Shown one piece after another: positions 53,427 to 62,308 of a stretch of DNA of 64,000 bases. The notes beneath the pieces are model-generated. The model ran no database searches. It was not told the DNA's origin and saw nothing but the letters and a program-made list of their open reading frames with translations. The translations under genes and the position numbers were made by a program. Source of the stretch: Myroides phaeus (GTDB lineage: Bacteria > Bacteroidota > Bacteroidia > Flavobacteriales > Flavobacteriaceae); NCBI RefSeq assembly GCF_009799805.1, contig NZ_CP047050.1, positions 1,130,001-1,194,000 on the forward strand, read 5' to 3'. Numbering within the stretch: position 1 is the stretch's first letter; every line of letters starts with the position of its first letter.

Positions 53427-54188
53427 ATGATACGTTTTATATTGACTTTATTGCTGATGTTGTGTACTTGGTTAATGAGTGCACAAGGAAAGCAAACAAT
53501 AACAATCACAGGTGGGGCAACTCATTTATACACTTCGATGCCTATTGAAGTAACTGTGGACCCTACGAAGGATTCTAAAACAGTTGACATCGTTACAACC
53601 AAACAAGAGGGGGCTGATGCAATTAGTGTTAGACAGGTAGGAAAGAAAATTTACGTTGATTTATCAAGCGGTAATAGAAAGAGAAACTTTAAGGGCAGTA
53701 TTGGTAGTATTAAAGTTTCCATTGCTCAAAAAGGAATTGTTAGCTATAACGTAAGTACAGTTTCAAAAGTAATTTTATCAGGAAGAGCAACCGGAGAAAA
53801 TGTCAATATTAATTTGGATTCAAATGGGTATCTGACAGGTTCTTTTCAAGCGAATACAGTTTCTTTAAATATTGACTCAGCCAGTAAATACGAAGGAGAT
53901 ATTGTAGCGAAAACTATTAAAGCAAATTTGGATAGTGCAGGTAAGGCTGTAGTAACGGGAGATGTAGAAACATTAACAGTGAATATTGACAGTGCTGCGT
54001 ATTTCAATGGGAAAGGCTTGGTTGCTAAAGATGTAAAAGTAGAGGCAGATTCGATGGGGAAAGCAGAAGTATATCCTACGGAAAGCCTAAATGCCTATGC
54101 AGATTCTATGGGGAGTGTGATTTACTACAACACGCCTAAAACACTTAAAAAATATACAGATTCGATGGGGTCTGTTAAAGCAAAGTAA
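53427..54188 (+). CDS. Exported GIN-domain (DUF2807) beta-helix protein with DS turn motifs
   Basis: I chose ATG 53427 (MIRFILTLLLMLCTWLMSAQG), which begins with a signal peptide. An upstream start would overlap the ATPase gene and add ten residues before the signal. The roughly 253-residue product is a DUF2807 (putative auto-transporter adhesin, head GIN) protein whose turns repeat as LDSNGY, IDSASK, LDSAGK, IDSAAY, ADSMGK, ADSMGS and TDSMGS at roughly twenty-residue intervals, as expected for a beta-helix. Its position between the ATPase and permease genes suggests a link to the transporter. The function is unknown. Confidence 0.82.
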   Translation: MIRFILTLLLMLCTWLMSAQGKQTITITGGATHLYTSMPIEVTVDPTKDSKTVDIVTTKQEGADAISVRQVGKKIYVDLSSGNRKRNFKGSIGSIKVSIAQKGIVSYNVSTVSKVILSGRATGENVNINLDSNGYLTGSFQANTVSLNIDSASKYEGDIVAKTIKANLDSAGKAVVTGDVETLTVNIDSAAYFNGKGLVAKDVKVEADSMGKAEVYPTESLNAYADSMGSVIYYNTPKTLKKYTDSMGSVKAK

Positions 54189-54194
54189 ACTACG

Positions 54195-56573
54195 ATGTTA
54201 ACAAATTGGTTTAAAATATATCTGAATTATATCGGTAAGTCTAAGATGTTCTTTCTGTGGAATATTCTTGGGTTAGCTATTGGTATGGCTTCCGTTTTAA
54301 TGGCAGTTGTACACTTGAAAGAGGAGTACAGCTACAACAGATGGATAACAGATATAGACCAATTATATGAAGTTAATATTGAAATGGGGGAACAAGGAAA
54401 CTCTGTCTTGATTCCCGCAGGTGTAGGTCCATCTTTAATGCAAGCAGGAGAAGTAGAAAGCTACTGTTATTTTGCATTAGAGTACATTGATTTTTATGGA
54501 GAAAGTCGCCAAGAACAAGGGATTGTCAATAAGATTCTAAATACACAGAAGACTTTTTTCGACTTTTATAATTTTGATTTTATCTATGGTCAACCAGAAA
54601 GAGTTTTTAATAAAGAGTTATCTGTAGCGATTTCTGAGCAAACGGCAAAGCGCTTTTTTGGAGAAGTAAATCCAATAGGAGATACACTTTCATTAGCACA
54701 TCAAAAATATGTGGTTAATGGAGTATATCGCTTGAACCAAAAAGCAACGATAATGCCAGATGTTGTAATTGCTAATATTGAGTGGAATACTGCTGATTCG
54801 CCAAGTCTATGGCAAGAGAATACGTCTGGATTAGTGGTTAGAATTTCGAAAGAGCAGCCACTGGAAAATATCAGTAAAAAGGTTAGTACAGAATATCACG
54901 AAAAGAGAAAACAAAACAAATACGACAACGATGCGGGAGATAAAATAGCAGTTAAGTTGTCGTCGTTAAAGGAAGGTCGCTTTGATTCTAAGCAAACAGC
55001 GTTGTTAGAAGGTCGTTCAAAAATAGAAACTGTAAAGTTGATTTTTGGAAGTTCTCTATTGATATTTTTCTTAGCTATTTTAAACTATATCAGCCTTAAT
55101 CAAGCCAATGTTTTGAGAAGGGTTAAGGAGTTTAAAATTAGAAGAATTATAGGAGCTTCAAAAAGACAGATAGTAGGACAGATAATTTTCGAAACGGTTT
55201 TAAATGCTGTAATCGCTTTGTGTTTAGCACTTGTATTTGTGGAGTTGAGTTTGCCTGTTTACAACAACTTTTTACATAGTGAACTTCAATTTGAAATAGG
55301 AAAACTAATAGGTGTTCTTGTGCTATTGTTGTTAGCGGTTATTTGTTTTGGAGGAGTTCTTCCTGCTTTATACGCGAATTATATTGCACTTAGAAACTTA
55401 ACTAATGCCCCTTTTGTAAAGGGATATAAAGGAGCTGGTTGGCGAGGTACAATTGTAACTGTTCAAGTTGTTATTGCTTTTTTCTTTTTAATTGTTGGTT
55501 GGATAATTAACAATCAGGTAGGTTTTATGCAAAAACAACCTTTAGGTTTTGAAGGAGATAATGTTTACCAAGTGAAGTTATACACCCAACAAATCAGACG
55601 TAAGTTTTACCGAAATGAGAAGTTGGTGGAGGCTTTACAAGGGATAAAGGGAGTACAAGATGTTTCTTTATCAACTATTTCATATCGTGCAAAAGCAGTT
55701 AATCACAATTATACAGCTTATTTAGGATTGAATAAGATTACTGATTTTGTGATGGAGGGAGTAGATGATACTTATATACAGATGCTCGGTTTTGAGCACA
55801 TTGCTCAAGCTAATATTGCAGTAGATAGTTTGTCAACAGTAGTTGTTAATCAACAATTTGTTGATAAAGTAGGAAAGAGAGCAGATGAAGTAGCTGGAGA
55901 GATAATTTCTTTTGATGGGAATACCTATATCGTTAAAGGGGTTATCAACAATTTTTACAGAGATGGGTTTGATGAAGTGATTAAACCGATGGTTTTGTTC
56001 AATTGGAAAGACATTGACTTTTTGCCATACAGTATAGAGTCTATTTCTATTCGTATTGACGAAGGAATAAAAGAAGAGACGCTGGAACGCATACAGGCAT
56101 TTTGGTTGGTTAATGTAGATTATGAATATCCATTTGAGCCTATTTTGGTGAAGGAGCAATTTGCTCAGACGTATCAAAAAGTGCTATCACAACGCGATAT
56201 GTTTGTGTTGTGGATTGTTGCCGTAGTGCTAATTTCTTTATTTGGGTTATACGCTGTGATATCATTCGTGGTTGAGCGCAGATTAAAGGAAATAGTTATA
56301 CGCAAGGTCTTAGGTGCTGATACAGGGCAGATGCTAAGGCAGTTGTTATTGCCTTATGTGATAATGGTAATTGTTGGATATGCCATAGTAGTTTATCCAA
56401 CCTATTGGTTGATGAATAAATGGCTAATGAGGTTTAGTTATCGACAAGAAATAGAACTATCACCTTTTATATATGCCTTCTTTCTTTTGTTAGGGTTGAT
56501 ACTCTTGATATTGACAACAAAAGTTTTGAGAGCAACGAGAATAAATGTTTTGAAATACATCAAATATGAATAA
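54195..56573 (+). CDS. MacB/FtsX-like ABC permease 1
   Basis: The 792-residue permease has an N-terminal membrane helix (about residues 20-40), a periplasmic MacB-type domain, a first FtsX domain with helices around residues 280-400, then a second periplasmic domain and a second FtsX domain near the C terminus, a duplicated arrangement of eight predicted membrane helices. It starts MLTNWFKIYLNYIGKSKMF and ends ATRINVLKYIKYE. It lies six bases after the GIN gene. A substrate cannot be assigned; MacB-like systems act by mechanotransmission on periplasmic or envelope substrates. Confidence 0.9.
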   Translation: MLTNWFKIYLNYIGKSKMFFLWNILGLAIGMASVLMAVVHLKEEYSYNRWITDIDQLYEVNIEMGEQGNSVLIPAGVGPSLMQAGEVESYCYFALEYIDFYGESRQEQGIVNKILNTQKTFFDFYNFDFIYGQPERVFNKELSVAISEQTAKRFFGEVNPIGDTLSLAHQKYVVNGVYRLNQKATIMPDVVIANIEWNTADSPSLWQENTSGLVVRISKEQPLENISKKVSTEYHEKRKQNKYDNDAGDKIAVKLSSLKEGRFDSKQTALLEGRSKIETVKLIFGSSLLIFFLAILNYISLNQANVLRRVKEFKIRRIIGASKRQIVGQIIFETVLNAVIALCLALVFVELSLPVYNNFLHSELQFEIGKLIGVLVLLLLAVICFGGVLPALYANYIALRNLTNAPFVKGYKGAGWRGTIVTVQVVIAFFFLIVGWIINNQVGFMQKQPLGFEGDNVYQVKLYTQQIRRKFYRNEKLVEALQGIKGVQDVSLSTISYRAKAVNHNYTAYLGLNKITDFVMEGVDDTYIQMLGFEHIAQANIAVDSLSTVVVNQQFVDKVGKRADEVAGEIISFDGNTYIVKGVINNFYRDGFDEVIKPMVLFNWKDIDFLPYSIESISIRIDEGIKEETLERIQAFWLVNVDYEYPFEPILVKEQFAQTYQKVLSQRDMFVLWIVAVVLISLFGLYAVISFVVERRLKEIVIRKVLGADTGQMLRQLLLPYVIMVIVGYAIVVYPTYWLMNKWLMRFSYRQEIELSPFIYAFFLLLGLILLILTTKVLRATRINVLKYIKYE

Positions 56574-56606
56574 GATGATAAAAAATTGGTTGAAAATATA
56601 TTGGTA
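56532..56606 (+). repeat. 75-bp junction repeat, copy 1 (also at 58963-59037)
   Basis: The 3' end of permease 1 plus the 5' end of permease 2 match the 3' end of permease 2 plus the 5' end of permease 3 with one base difference (T against C in the TAT/TAC codon). The offset is 2431 bp, one full gene. Confidence 0.9.
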
Positions 56607-59004
56607 TCATACAGTTAAGAACAAGATGTATTTCTTGCTGACTGTGATTGGTTTGGCAATCGGTATATCGGCAGTGATATTATCGTCTTTGTATTATTTG
56701 GAAGAGTCAAGCTACGACCAATGGAATCCGAATAAGGATGAGATTTATGTTTTGATGAATAAAGGCGAGACAATTACTTATTCAAGTCAGCCAATGCCAT
56801 TAGGAAGAACGATAAAAGAGAGTTCTTCTGTAGTTGAGGATTATATGTACTATAATTCAGGTTATACGAGTGAATTAGTTGAGTATAATGGAAAAGGAGT
56901 AACTATTGAAAAGGTGTTTTTAACACAAGATAATTTCTTTTCTTTTTTTCCTTTTGAATTTGTTTATGGTAGCCCTTCAACAGTTTTTAAAAATCCCAAT
57001 GATATAGCGATAGAACAAGGTGTTTCAGAACAATTATTTGGAAAGGGAATTAATTCTATAGGGAAAGAAATTGTAATAAAAGACAAGTATTATATTGTTT
57101 CTGGGGTTTATTCAGTAGGAAAAGACAGGGGGTCTGTTAGTCCAAATATAGTTTTAATAGATCTAATGGAAGATATTTTGACCAATGATAATTGGTACAC
57201 TTCTAATTTTGCTTTGTTGGTTAAAACGAAAGATTCGGGAAAAGTAACAGATGTAATCAATCATGCTTTTTTAGAGAATTATTACAAGCCGATGGCTCTT
57301 TCGAAAGGTATTAGTGTAGAAGCCTTAATAAAAGAACAACGCAATCATTTTTATACAGAGCCTGAACTGTATGTGCTAAATGGACTGAGACTTAGTGGAA
57401 ATGAATATCATTTTCCTGAACGAAATGCAAACATACAGATGCTTAAAATAATGAGTGGTTTATCTATTTTGATTTTGGTGTTGTCTGTGTTCAATTATAT
57501 CAATTTGACTTTATCTCAAATATTAGGTAGGGGAAAAGAAATTGGAATACGAAAAGCAATTGGGGCAAATAAAAAGGATATTGTGTTGCAAGGATTGTTT
57601 GAAGCATTGATAACAGTAGTGATAGCCTTGTTAATAAGCATTGTTTTTGTAGAGTTGATAATACCTTTTATTAACGCCTTTGTACAATCGAATATAGTGT
57701 TTTCAATTGAAGATTTTCTACCCATATTAATCAGCGTTCTAATCTTTACAGTTTTTCTTGTAGGAGGTTTTCCAGCATTATATTTAGCAAACTATGAAAC
57801 GCTGTCTGTTCTAAAAGGAAGCTTTCACCGCAGTAAAAAAGGGGATTTTGTTAAAAATACTTTTTTAGTTATTCAGTTTGCTATTGCTTGTTTTTTTATC
57901 ATTGGTTCTCTTTTAGTAAATCAGCAAGTTAACTTTATGTTGAATAAAGATTTAGGGTTTAAAGGAGATCAGGTTATAGGGATTTCCTTTATGGATAAAG
58001 ATCGTTGGGATAATGGGGAAGAACGTTTACATAAGTATTTTAACTTCAAAGAAGAGTTGCTTCAAGAATCTGGTATAGAGGGTGTAGCGATAGGCACTAC
58101 TCATTTTGGTGACAAAGGAGGTTCGGGGACTTTCACTTATTATCCTTACAAAGAAGAAAATGTTTTGACAGCCCAGATCGCGATGGACTATGAGTATTTT
58201 GATTTGTATGAAATTAAAATGAAAGAAGGGAGAAATATTGCTAAAGAATTTGCTTCGGATAGTATAAGTAATGTAGTTGTGAATGAAAGTTTTGTAAAAG
58301 CAGTAAAGGAACCTTCTCCGATCGGAAAGTTTATAGAAGGTAAGGGTTATAAATTTCAAATTATCGGTGTTGTTACCGATTTCAATATATCTGGATTAGA
58401 GAGTGGAGTTTCTCCAAGAATGTATATGCATTTAAACACAAGTAAACGCGTTAAAACACAGTTTCAGATAGTTTCTGTAAAACTTAAGCAAGAAAACATA
58501 CCGGCTACTTTACAGGCTATTGAAAAGATTTGGAATAAGTATAATGTAGGACAGAAAGAGCCTTTTACTTATGAGTTTGTAGATAAGCAATTTGCCAAAA
58601 CATTCGATAGGGTTCTCTTGGAGAGAAAAGTATTTAGTGTATTGAATTATGTAGTGTTGTTCATTGCCTTATTTGGATTGTTTGCAGTATCCTCATTTAC
58701 GATTGGTACCAAGCTAAAAGAAGTAGCAATTCGCAAAGTGTTAGGGGCAGAGACCAGTAGCTTATTAAAGCGCTTGAGTATGCAATACGTGGTTTATTGT
58801 GTGATTGGTTTTGCTATTGCAGTCTTTCCGAGTTATTATTTTTTAAATAAATGGTTGAGTAATTACGCGTTCCGCATTGAAATAGGATGGGGCGTGTTTG
58901 TAATAAGTTTTGTTGTTATTCTGTGTGTGACCTTACTCATTGTGTTGAGTAGAGCTTATGCAGCAACGAGAATAAATGTTTTGAAATACATCAAATACGA
59001 ATAA
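56575..59004 (+). CDS. MacB/FtsX-like ABC permease 2
   Basis: The 809-residue permease has the same eight-helix, double-FtsX layout as its neighbours. I chose ATG 56575 (MIKNWLKIYWYHTVKNK), one base after the previous stop, because permease 3 begins at the same place relative to its upstream stop and with the same residues. The alternative ATG nine bases upstream overlaps the preceding stop. The first 55 residues are almost identical to those of permease 3 while the periplasmic parts differ strongly. It ends ATRINVLKYIKYE like the others. Confidence 0.9.
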   Translation: MIKNWLKIYWYHTVKNKMYFLLTVIGLAIGISAVILSSLYYLEESSYDQWNPNKDEIYVLMNKGETITYSSQPMPLGRTIKESSSVVEDYMYYNSGYTSELVEYNGKGVTIEKVFLTQDNFFSFFPFEFVYGSPSTVFKNPNDIAIEQGVSEQLFGKGINSIGKEIVIKDKYYIVSGVYSVGKDRGSVSPNIVLIDLMEDILTNDNWYTSNFALLVKTKDSGKVTDVINHAFLENYYKPMALSKGISVEALIKEQRNHFYTEPELYVLNGLRLSGNEYHFPERNANIQMLKIMSGLSILILVLSVFNYINLTLSQILGRGKEIGIRKAIGANKKDIVLQGLFEALITVVIALLISIVFVELIIPFINAFVQSNIVFSIEDFLPILISVLIFTVFLVGGFPALYLANYETLSVLKGSFHRSKKGDFVKNTFLVIQFAIACFFIIGSLLVNQQVNFMLNKDLGFKGDQVIGISFMDKDRWDNGEERLHKYFNFKEELLQESGIEGVAIGTTHFGDKGGSGTFTYYPYKEENVLTAQIAMDYEYFDLYEIKMKEGRNIAKEFASDSISNVVVNESFVKAVKEPSPIGKFIEGKGYKFQIIGVVTDFNISGLESGVSPRMYMHLNTSKRVKTQFQIVSVKLKQENIPATLQAIEKIWNKYNVGQKEPFTYEFVDKQFAKTFDRVLLERKVFSVLNYVVLFIALFGLFAVSSFTIGTKLKEVAIRKVLGAETSSLLKRLSMQYVVYCVIGFAIAVFPSYYFLNKWLSNYAFRIEIGWGVFVISFVVILCVTLLIVLSRAYAATRINVLKYIKYE

Positions 59005-59037
59005 GATGATAAAAAATTGGTTGAAAATATATTGGTA
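58963..59037 (+). repeat. 75-bp junction repeat, copy 2
   Basis: Matches 56532-56606 with one mismatch, across the boundary of permeases 2 and 3. This indicates tandem duplication or gene conversion at the gene ends. Confidence 0.9.
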
Positions 59038-61411
59038 CCACACGGTTAGAAACAAGATGTATTTCTTGCTGACTGTGATTGGCTTAGCAATAGGTATATC
59101 GGCAGTGATATTATCGTCTTTGTACTATTTAGAGGAATCAAGTTACGACCAATGGAATCCGAATAAGGATGATGTGTTTGTGGTGGAGTCAAAAATCGAT
59201 AAAGATGTTAGTTGGATGAAGCTGCCTTATCCTTTTGGCGAGAAACTAAAAGAACTATCTCCTCAAGTCGTTGATTATAGCTATATGTTCAACTATTATG
59301 AAGAAGGAGTATTGATCATAAATGGTGAAAAGAAAGCATATAACCAATTGTTAGATGTGCAGTCTAATTTCTTTGATTTTTTCCCTTTCGAGATTGTAAA
59401 AGGAGATAAGAAGAAACCGTTTTCAGGAAAGAAAGCAGCTGTAATACGAGATAAATATGTCAAATATCTATTTGGAGACAAAGATCCTATTGGAGAAGTA
59501 ATTCGCTATGAAGAGGAAAATTATGTGGTGAGTGGTGTATTTACTTTAGGAGATAAGAGAAGCTCTGTTTCAGCGAATATATTTGTTAATTCTCAAGATG
59601 ACTATGTAAAAGAACAGGATAGTTGGGGGAATTACAATGGTACTATTTGGTTAAAGTTAAATGATGTAAACAATAAGAGTCAGGTAGAAGACTTGTTAAT
59701 CGATAACCTGTATGCTGTTCAAGCTAAGGCTGAGGGAAAAACTTTAGAAGATTACTTAATAGAAAATCCTTTTGAGAAAGGGTATGTTTTACACGATTTA
59801 AGTGGTCAGCGATTAATAAAGAAACTCAATTTGAATGGTACACCAGAAGGAGGGGCAAATGTTCGTTTGTTGTACACAATGATTGGATTATCAGTTTTAA
59901 TCTTGGTCTTGTCAGTATTTAACTATATCAATATGGTTACTGCACAAGCGATTAGTAGAGGTAAAGAAGTGGGCGTGCGTAAAGCAGTAGGAGCCAGCAA
60001 GCATAACTTGTGGATACAAGGAATATTCGAATCGTTGTTAACGACCCTGTTGGCTGTGCTAATTGGGATGGTAATAGTAGAGTTTGTATTGCCTTTACTA
60101 CAAGGGTTTCTAAATACACGAATGGAGTTTAAGTTGTTAGATTTCTTGCCGTGGTTGTTGTTGATAACTTTTGGAGTCGTGTTAATTGTTGGAACATTGC
60201 CAGCTGTATTCCTTGCTAATTTTAAAACATTAGAGGTTTTAAAAGGAGAAGTAACAAGAAGTAAAAAGGGCGTGAGGTTAAAACAAGGGATGTTGATTGT
60301 TCAGTTTGGTATAGCTTGTTTTTTTATTAGTGGTGCTTGGATTGTACAACAACAAATTACATATATGTTGCAAAAGGACTTGGGCTTTAATGGAGAGCAA
60401 GTTGTTTCGATTCCTTATTTCGGAAAAATTCCGTGGGAGAAAAAACGCGATGTTTATTTCAGTTTGAAAGAGGAGATGTCAAAAGTTAAAGGTGTTGAAG
60501 GTGTTAGTACAAGTGCGTTGATGTGGGATGCAGGAGGAAGTGGAAGTTCAATTAAATATGGGAACACCACCTCATTAGTAGAAAATGGAGGAATGGATTA
60601 TAACTTCTTAGATATGCTAAATATCAAAATTAAAGAAGGAAGACAACTTTCAGCAGATTTAGCTTCTGATACAATAAGCAACATATTGATTAATGAGACT
60701 GTTGTGAGAAGATTAGGAATGACAGATCCAGTGGGTAAAAAGGTGGATTGGAATAGTTATGAATTTACAGTTGTTGGTGTTGTTCAAGATTACCATCTAC
60801 ACAGTCTAAAGAGAGAATATAGTCCTGCCATTTATATGCACTTAAATACTGTGCCTTGGGTAGGGAATACTATCAACTTTATGTTTCTAAAAATAGATAT
60901 GAACAATATAGAAGAAACGATGAGTGAGGTCCAAAAGATATGGGAGAGAAGAGAGATTTCTGATGAACCGTTTAGTTATGAATTTGTAGATAAGACATTT
61001 GCCAAAACCTTTAATTCTACTTTAAAAGAACGCAATGTTTTCTTGATATTAAACGGTGTTGTCATTTTTATAGCACTGTTTGGATTGTATAGTTTAGCCT
61101 CGTTTGACATCAATGGAAGATTAAAAGAAGTGGCAATTCGCAAGGTATTAGGAGCATCAAGAAGAGAATTGTTGAGCCAATTGTCAAAACAGTATTTAGT
61201 GATGGGAGTAATAGGATTTGTTGTATCAATTTTCCCGAGCTATTACTTTTTAAATAAGTGGTTAAGTAATTATGCATTTCGAATTGAAATATCTGCTATA
61301 CCATTTATAGTAACATTTGTAGTGATTGCCTTGTTGACGCTTTTCATTGTGTTGATAAAAGCATTTAGTGCTACACGTGTCAATGTTTTGAAGTATATAA
61401 AATACGAATAA
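59006..61411 (+). CDS. MacB/FtsX-like ABC permease 3
   Basis: An 801-residue permease with the same architecture and ends as permeases 1 and 2. The N-terminal 55 residues differ from permease 2 by about one residue (Arg for Lys), with roughly a dozen mostly synonymous base differences. The following periplasmic domains differ widely (for example YSYMFNYYEEGVLIINGEKK), while the FtsX segments (FNYINMVTAQAISRGKEVGV and the C-terminal helices) are again similar. It ends ATRVNVLKYIKYE and is followed after 29 bases by the second GIN-domain gene. Confidence 0.9.
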   Translation: MIKNWLKIYWYHTVRNKMYFLLTVIGLAIGISAVILSSLYYLEESSYDQWNPNKDDVFVVESKIDKDVSWMKLPYPFGEKLKELSPQVVDYSYMFNYYEEGVLIINGEKKAYNQLLDVQSNFFDFFPFEIVKGDKKKPFSGKKAAVIRDKYVKYLFGDKDPIGEVIRYEEENYVVSGVFTLGDKRSSVSANIFVNSQDDYVKEQDSWGNYNGTIWLKLNDVNNKSQVEDLLIDNLYAVQAKAEGKTLEDYLIENPFEKGYVLHDLSGQRLIKKLNLNGTPEGGANVRLLYTMIGLSVLILVLSVFNYINMVTAQAISRGKEVGVRKAVGASKHNLWIQGIFESLLTTLLAVLIGMVIVEFVLPLLQGFLNTRMEFKLLDFLPWLLLITFGVVLIVGTLPAVFLANFKTLEVLKGEVTRSKKGVRLKQGMLIVQFGIACFFISGAWIVQQQITYMLQKDLGFNGEQVVSIPYFGKIPWEKKRDVYFSLKEEMSKVKGVEGVSTSALMWDAGGSGSSIKYGNTTSLVENGGMDYNFLDMLNIKIKEGRQLSADLASDTISNILINETVVRRLGMTDPVGKKVDWNSYEFTVVGVVQDYHLHSLKREYSPAIYMHLNTVPWVGNTINFMFLKIDMNNIEETMSEVQKIWERREISDEPFSYEFVDKTFAKTFNSTLKERNVFLILNGVVIFIALFGLYSLASFDINGRLKEVAIRKVLGASRRELLSQLSKQYLVMGVIGFVVSIFPSYYFLNKWLSNYAFRIEISAIPFIVTFVVIALLTLFIVLIKAFSATRVNVLKYIKYE

Positions 61412-61440
61412 TAAATAGAAACCCCCAAAAACGAATAGAT

Positions 61441-62274
61441 ATGAAAAAATTAGTAATGTTCTTCTTATTAGTAGGAAGCAGTGTTTTTGCACAAGTAAAA
61501 GAAACGCGCCAGGTAAGTGATTTTGATAACGTAAAAGCATCACAGGGAATTAGAGTTGAGTTTACCTATGGTGAGCCTAAATCAGTAGTTGTTGATGCAG
61601 AAGATCAAGAGTTATTAGATCGTGTAAAAACAGAAGTAAATGCAAATGGGCGTTTATCGGTTTACATAGAGTCAAAGGTCAGTAGAAAGCGAAATAAGGT
61701 TGTTTATATGGGAAGTAATGGGAAGTCAGTTGTTGTTACAATTCACAACCCTAAGTTAGAAGGAGTACAAGTGTCATCTTCAGCTCGTTTTAATTTGGTC
61801 AACGAAGCAAAAGCTAAGCACTTCTCAGTGACAGCATCAAGTTCAGGAAGATATGAAGGAGCCTTAGTTAAAGCGGATGACTTGACAATAGAAGGAAGTT
61901 CATCTGCTAAAATAGGAGGAAGCTTTACGGTGATGAGTAATGCAAGTTTATCTGCCAGTTCATCTTCATCAGTAGAGGTTAGTTTAACAAGTAAGAAAGC
62001 AAGTTTTGGAGTGAGTAGTTCAGGTAAAATTACTGCATCAGGAAAAGCAAATGAGGTTAATGCATCAGCATCAAGTTCTGGAAATATCAAAGCAAGAGAA
62101 TTTGCTACAAAGACATTAGATGGCCGTGCAAGTTCATCAGGTTCAATGATTTTTACTGTTTCTGATGAGGTAGTAGGGAGAGCAAGTTCATCAGGGCGCG
62201 TTCAATACGTTGGTGATGTTCAAAAAGTAAATGTTTCAACTTCTTCATCAGGATCAGTAAAGAGGGTTGAGTAA
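61441..62274 (+). CDS. Exported GIN-domain (DUF2807) beta-helix protein with SSSG turn motifs
   Basis: A 277-residue protein with signal peptide MKKLVMFFLLVGSSVFAQ and a DUF2807-type head (VKETRQVSDFDNVKASQGI). The rest repeats turns VSSSAR, ASSSGR, GSSSAK, VSSSGK, ASSSGN, ASSSGS, ASSSGR and TSSSGS about every ten to twenty residues, a beta-helix pattern. It is the paralogue of the first GIN protein but has Ser-rich turns where that one has Asp-Ser turns. It lies between permease 3 and permease 4. Confidence 0.88.
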   Translation: MKKLVMFFLLVGSSVFAQVKETRQVSDFDNVKASQGIRVEFTYGEPKSVVVDAEDQELLDRVKTEVNANGRLSVYIESKVSRKRNKVVYMGSNGKSVVVTIHNPKLEGVQVSSSARFNLVNEAKAKHFSVTASSSGRYEGALVKADDLTIEGSSSAKIGGSFTVMSNASLSASSSSSVEVSLTSKKASFGVSSSGKITASGKANEVNASASSSGNIKAREFATKTLDGRASSSGSMIFTVSDEVVGRASSSGRVQYVGDVQKVNVSTSSSGSVKRVE

Positions 62275-62308
62275 TCAATACAGATAAAATAAAAGTGTAA
62301 GGATTCCT

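Noticed and set aside
56566..56574. Earlier ATG of permease 2 (adds three residues)
   Set aside because: Paralogue permease 3 starts at the equivalent of 56575, one base after the previous stop; the earlier ATG overlaps that stop region.
61743..62090. 115-codon minus-strand frame inside the second GIN protein
   Set aside because: Repeated LPELDA-type sequence is only the complement of the SSSG repeats in the plus-strand gene.
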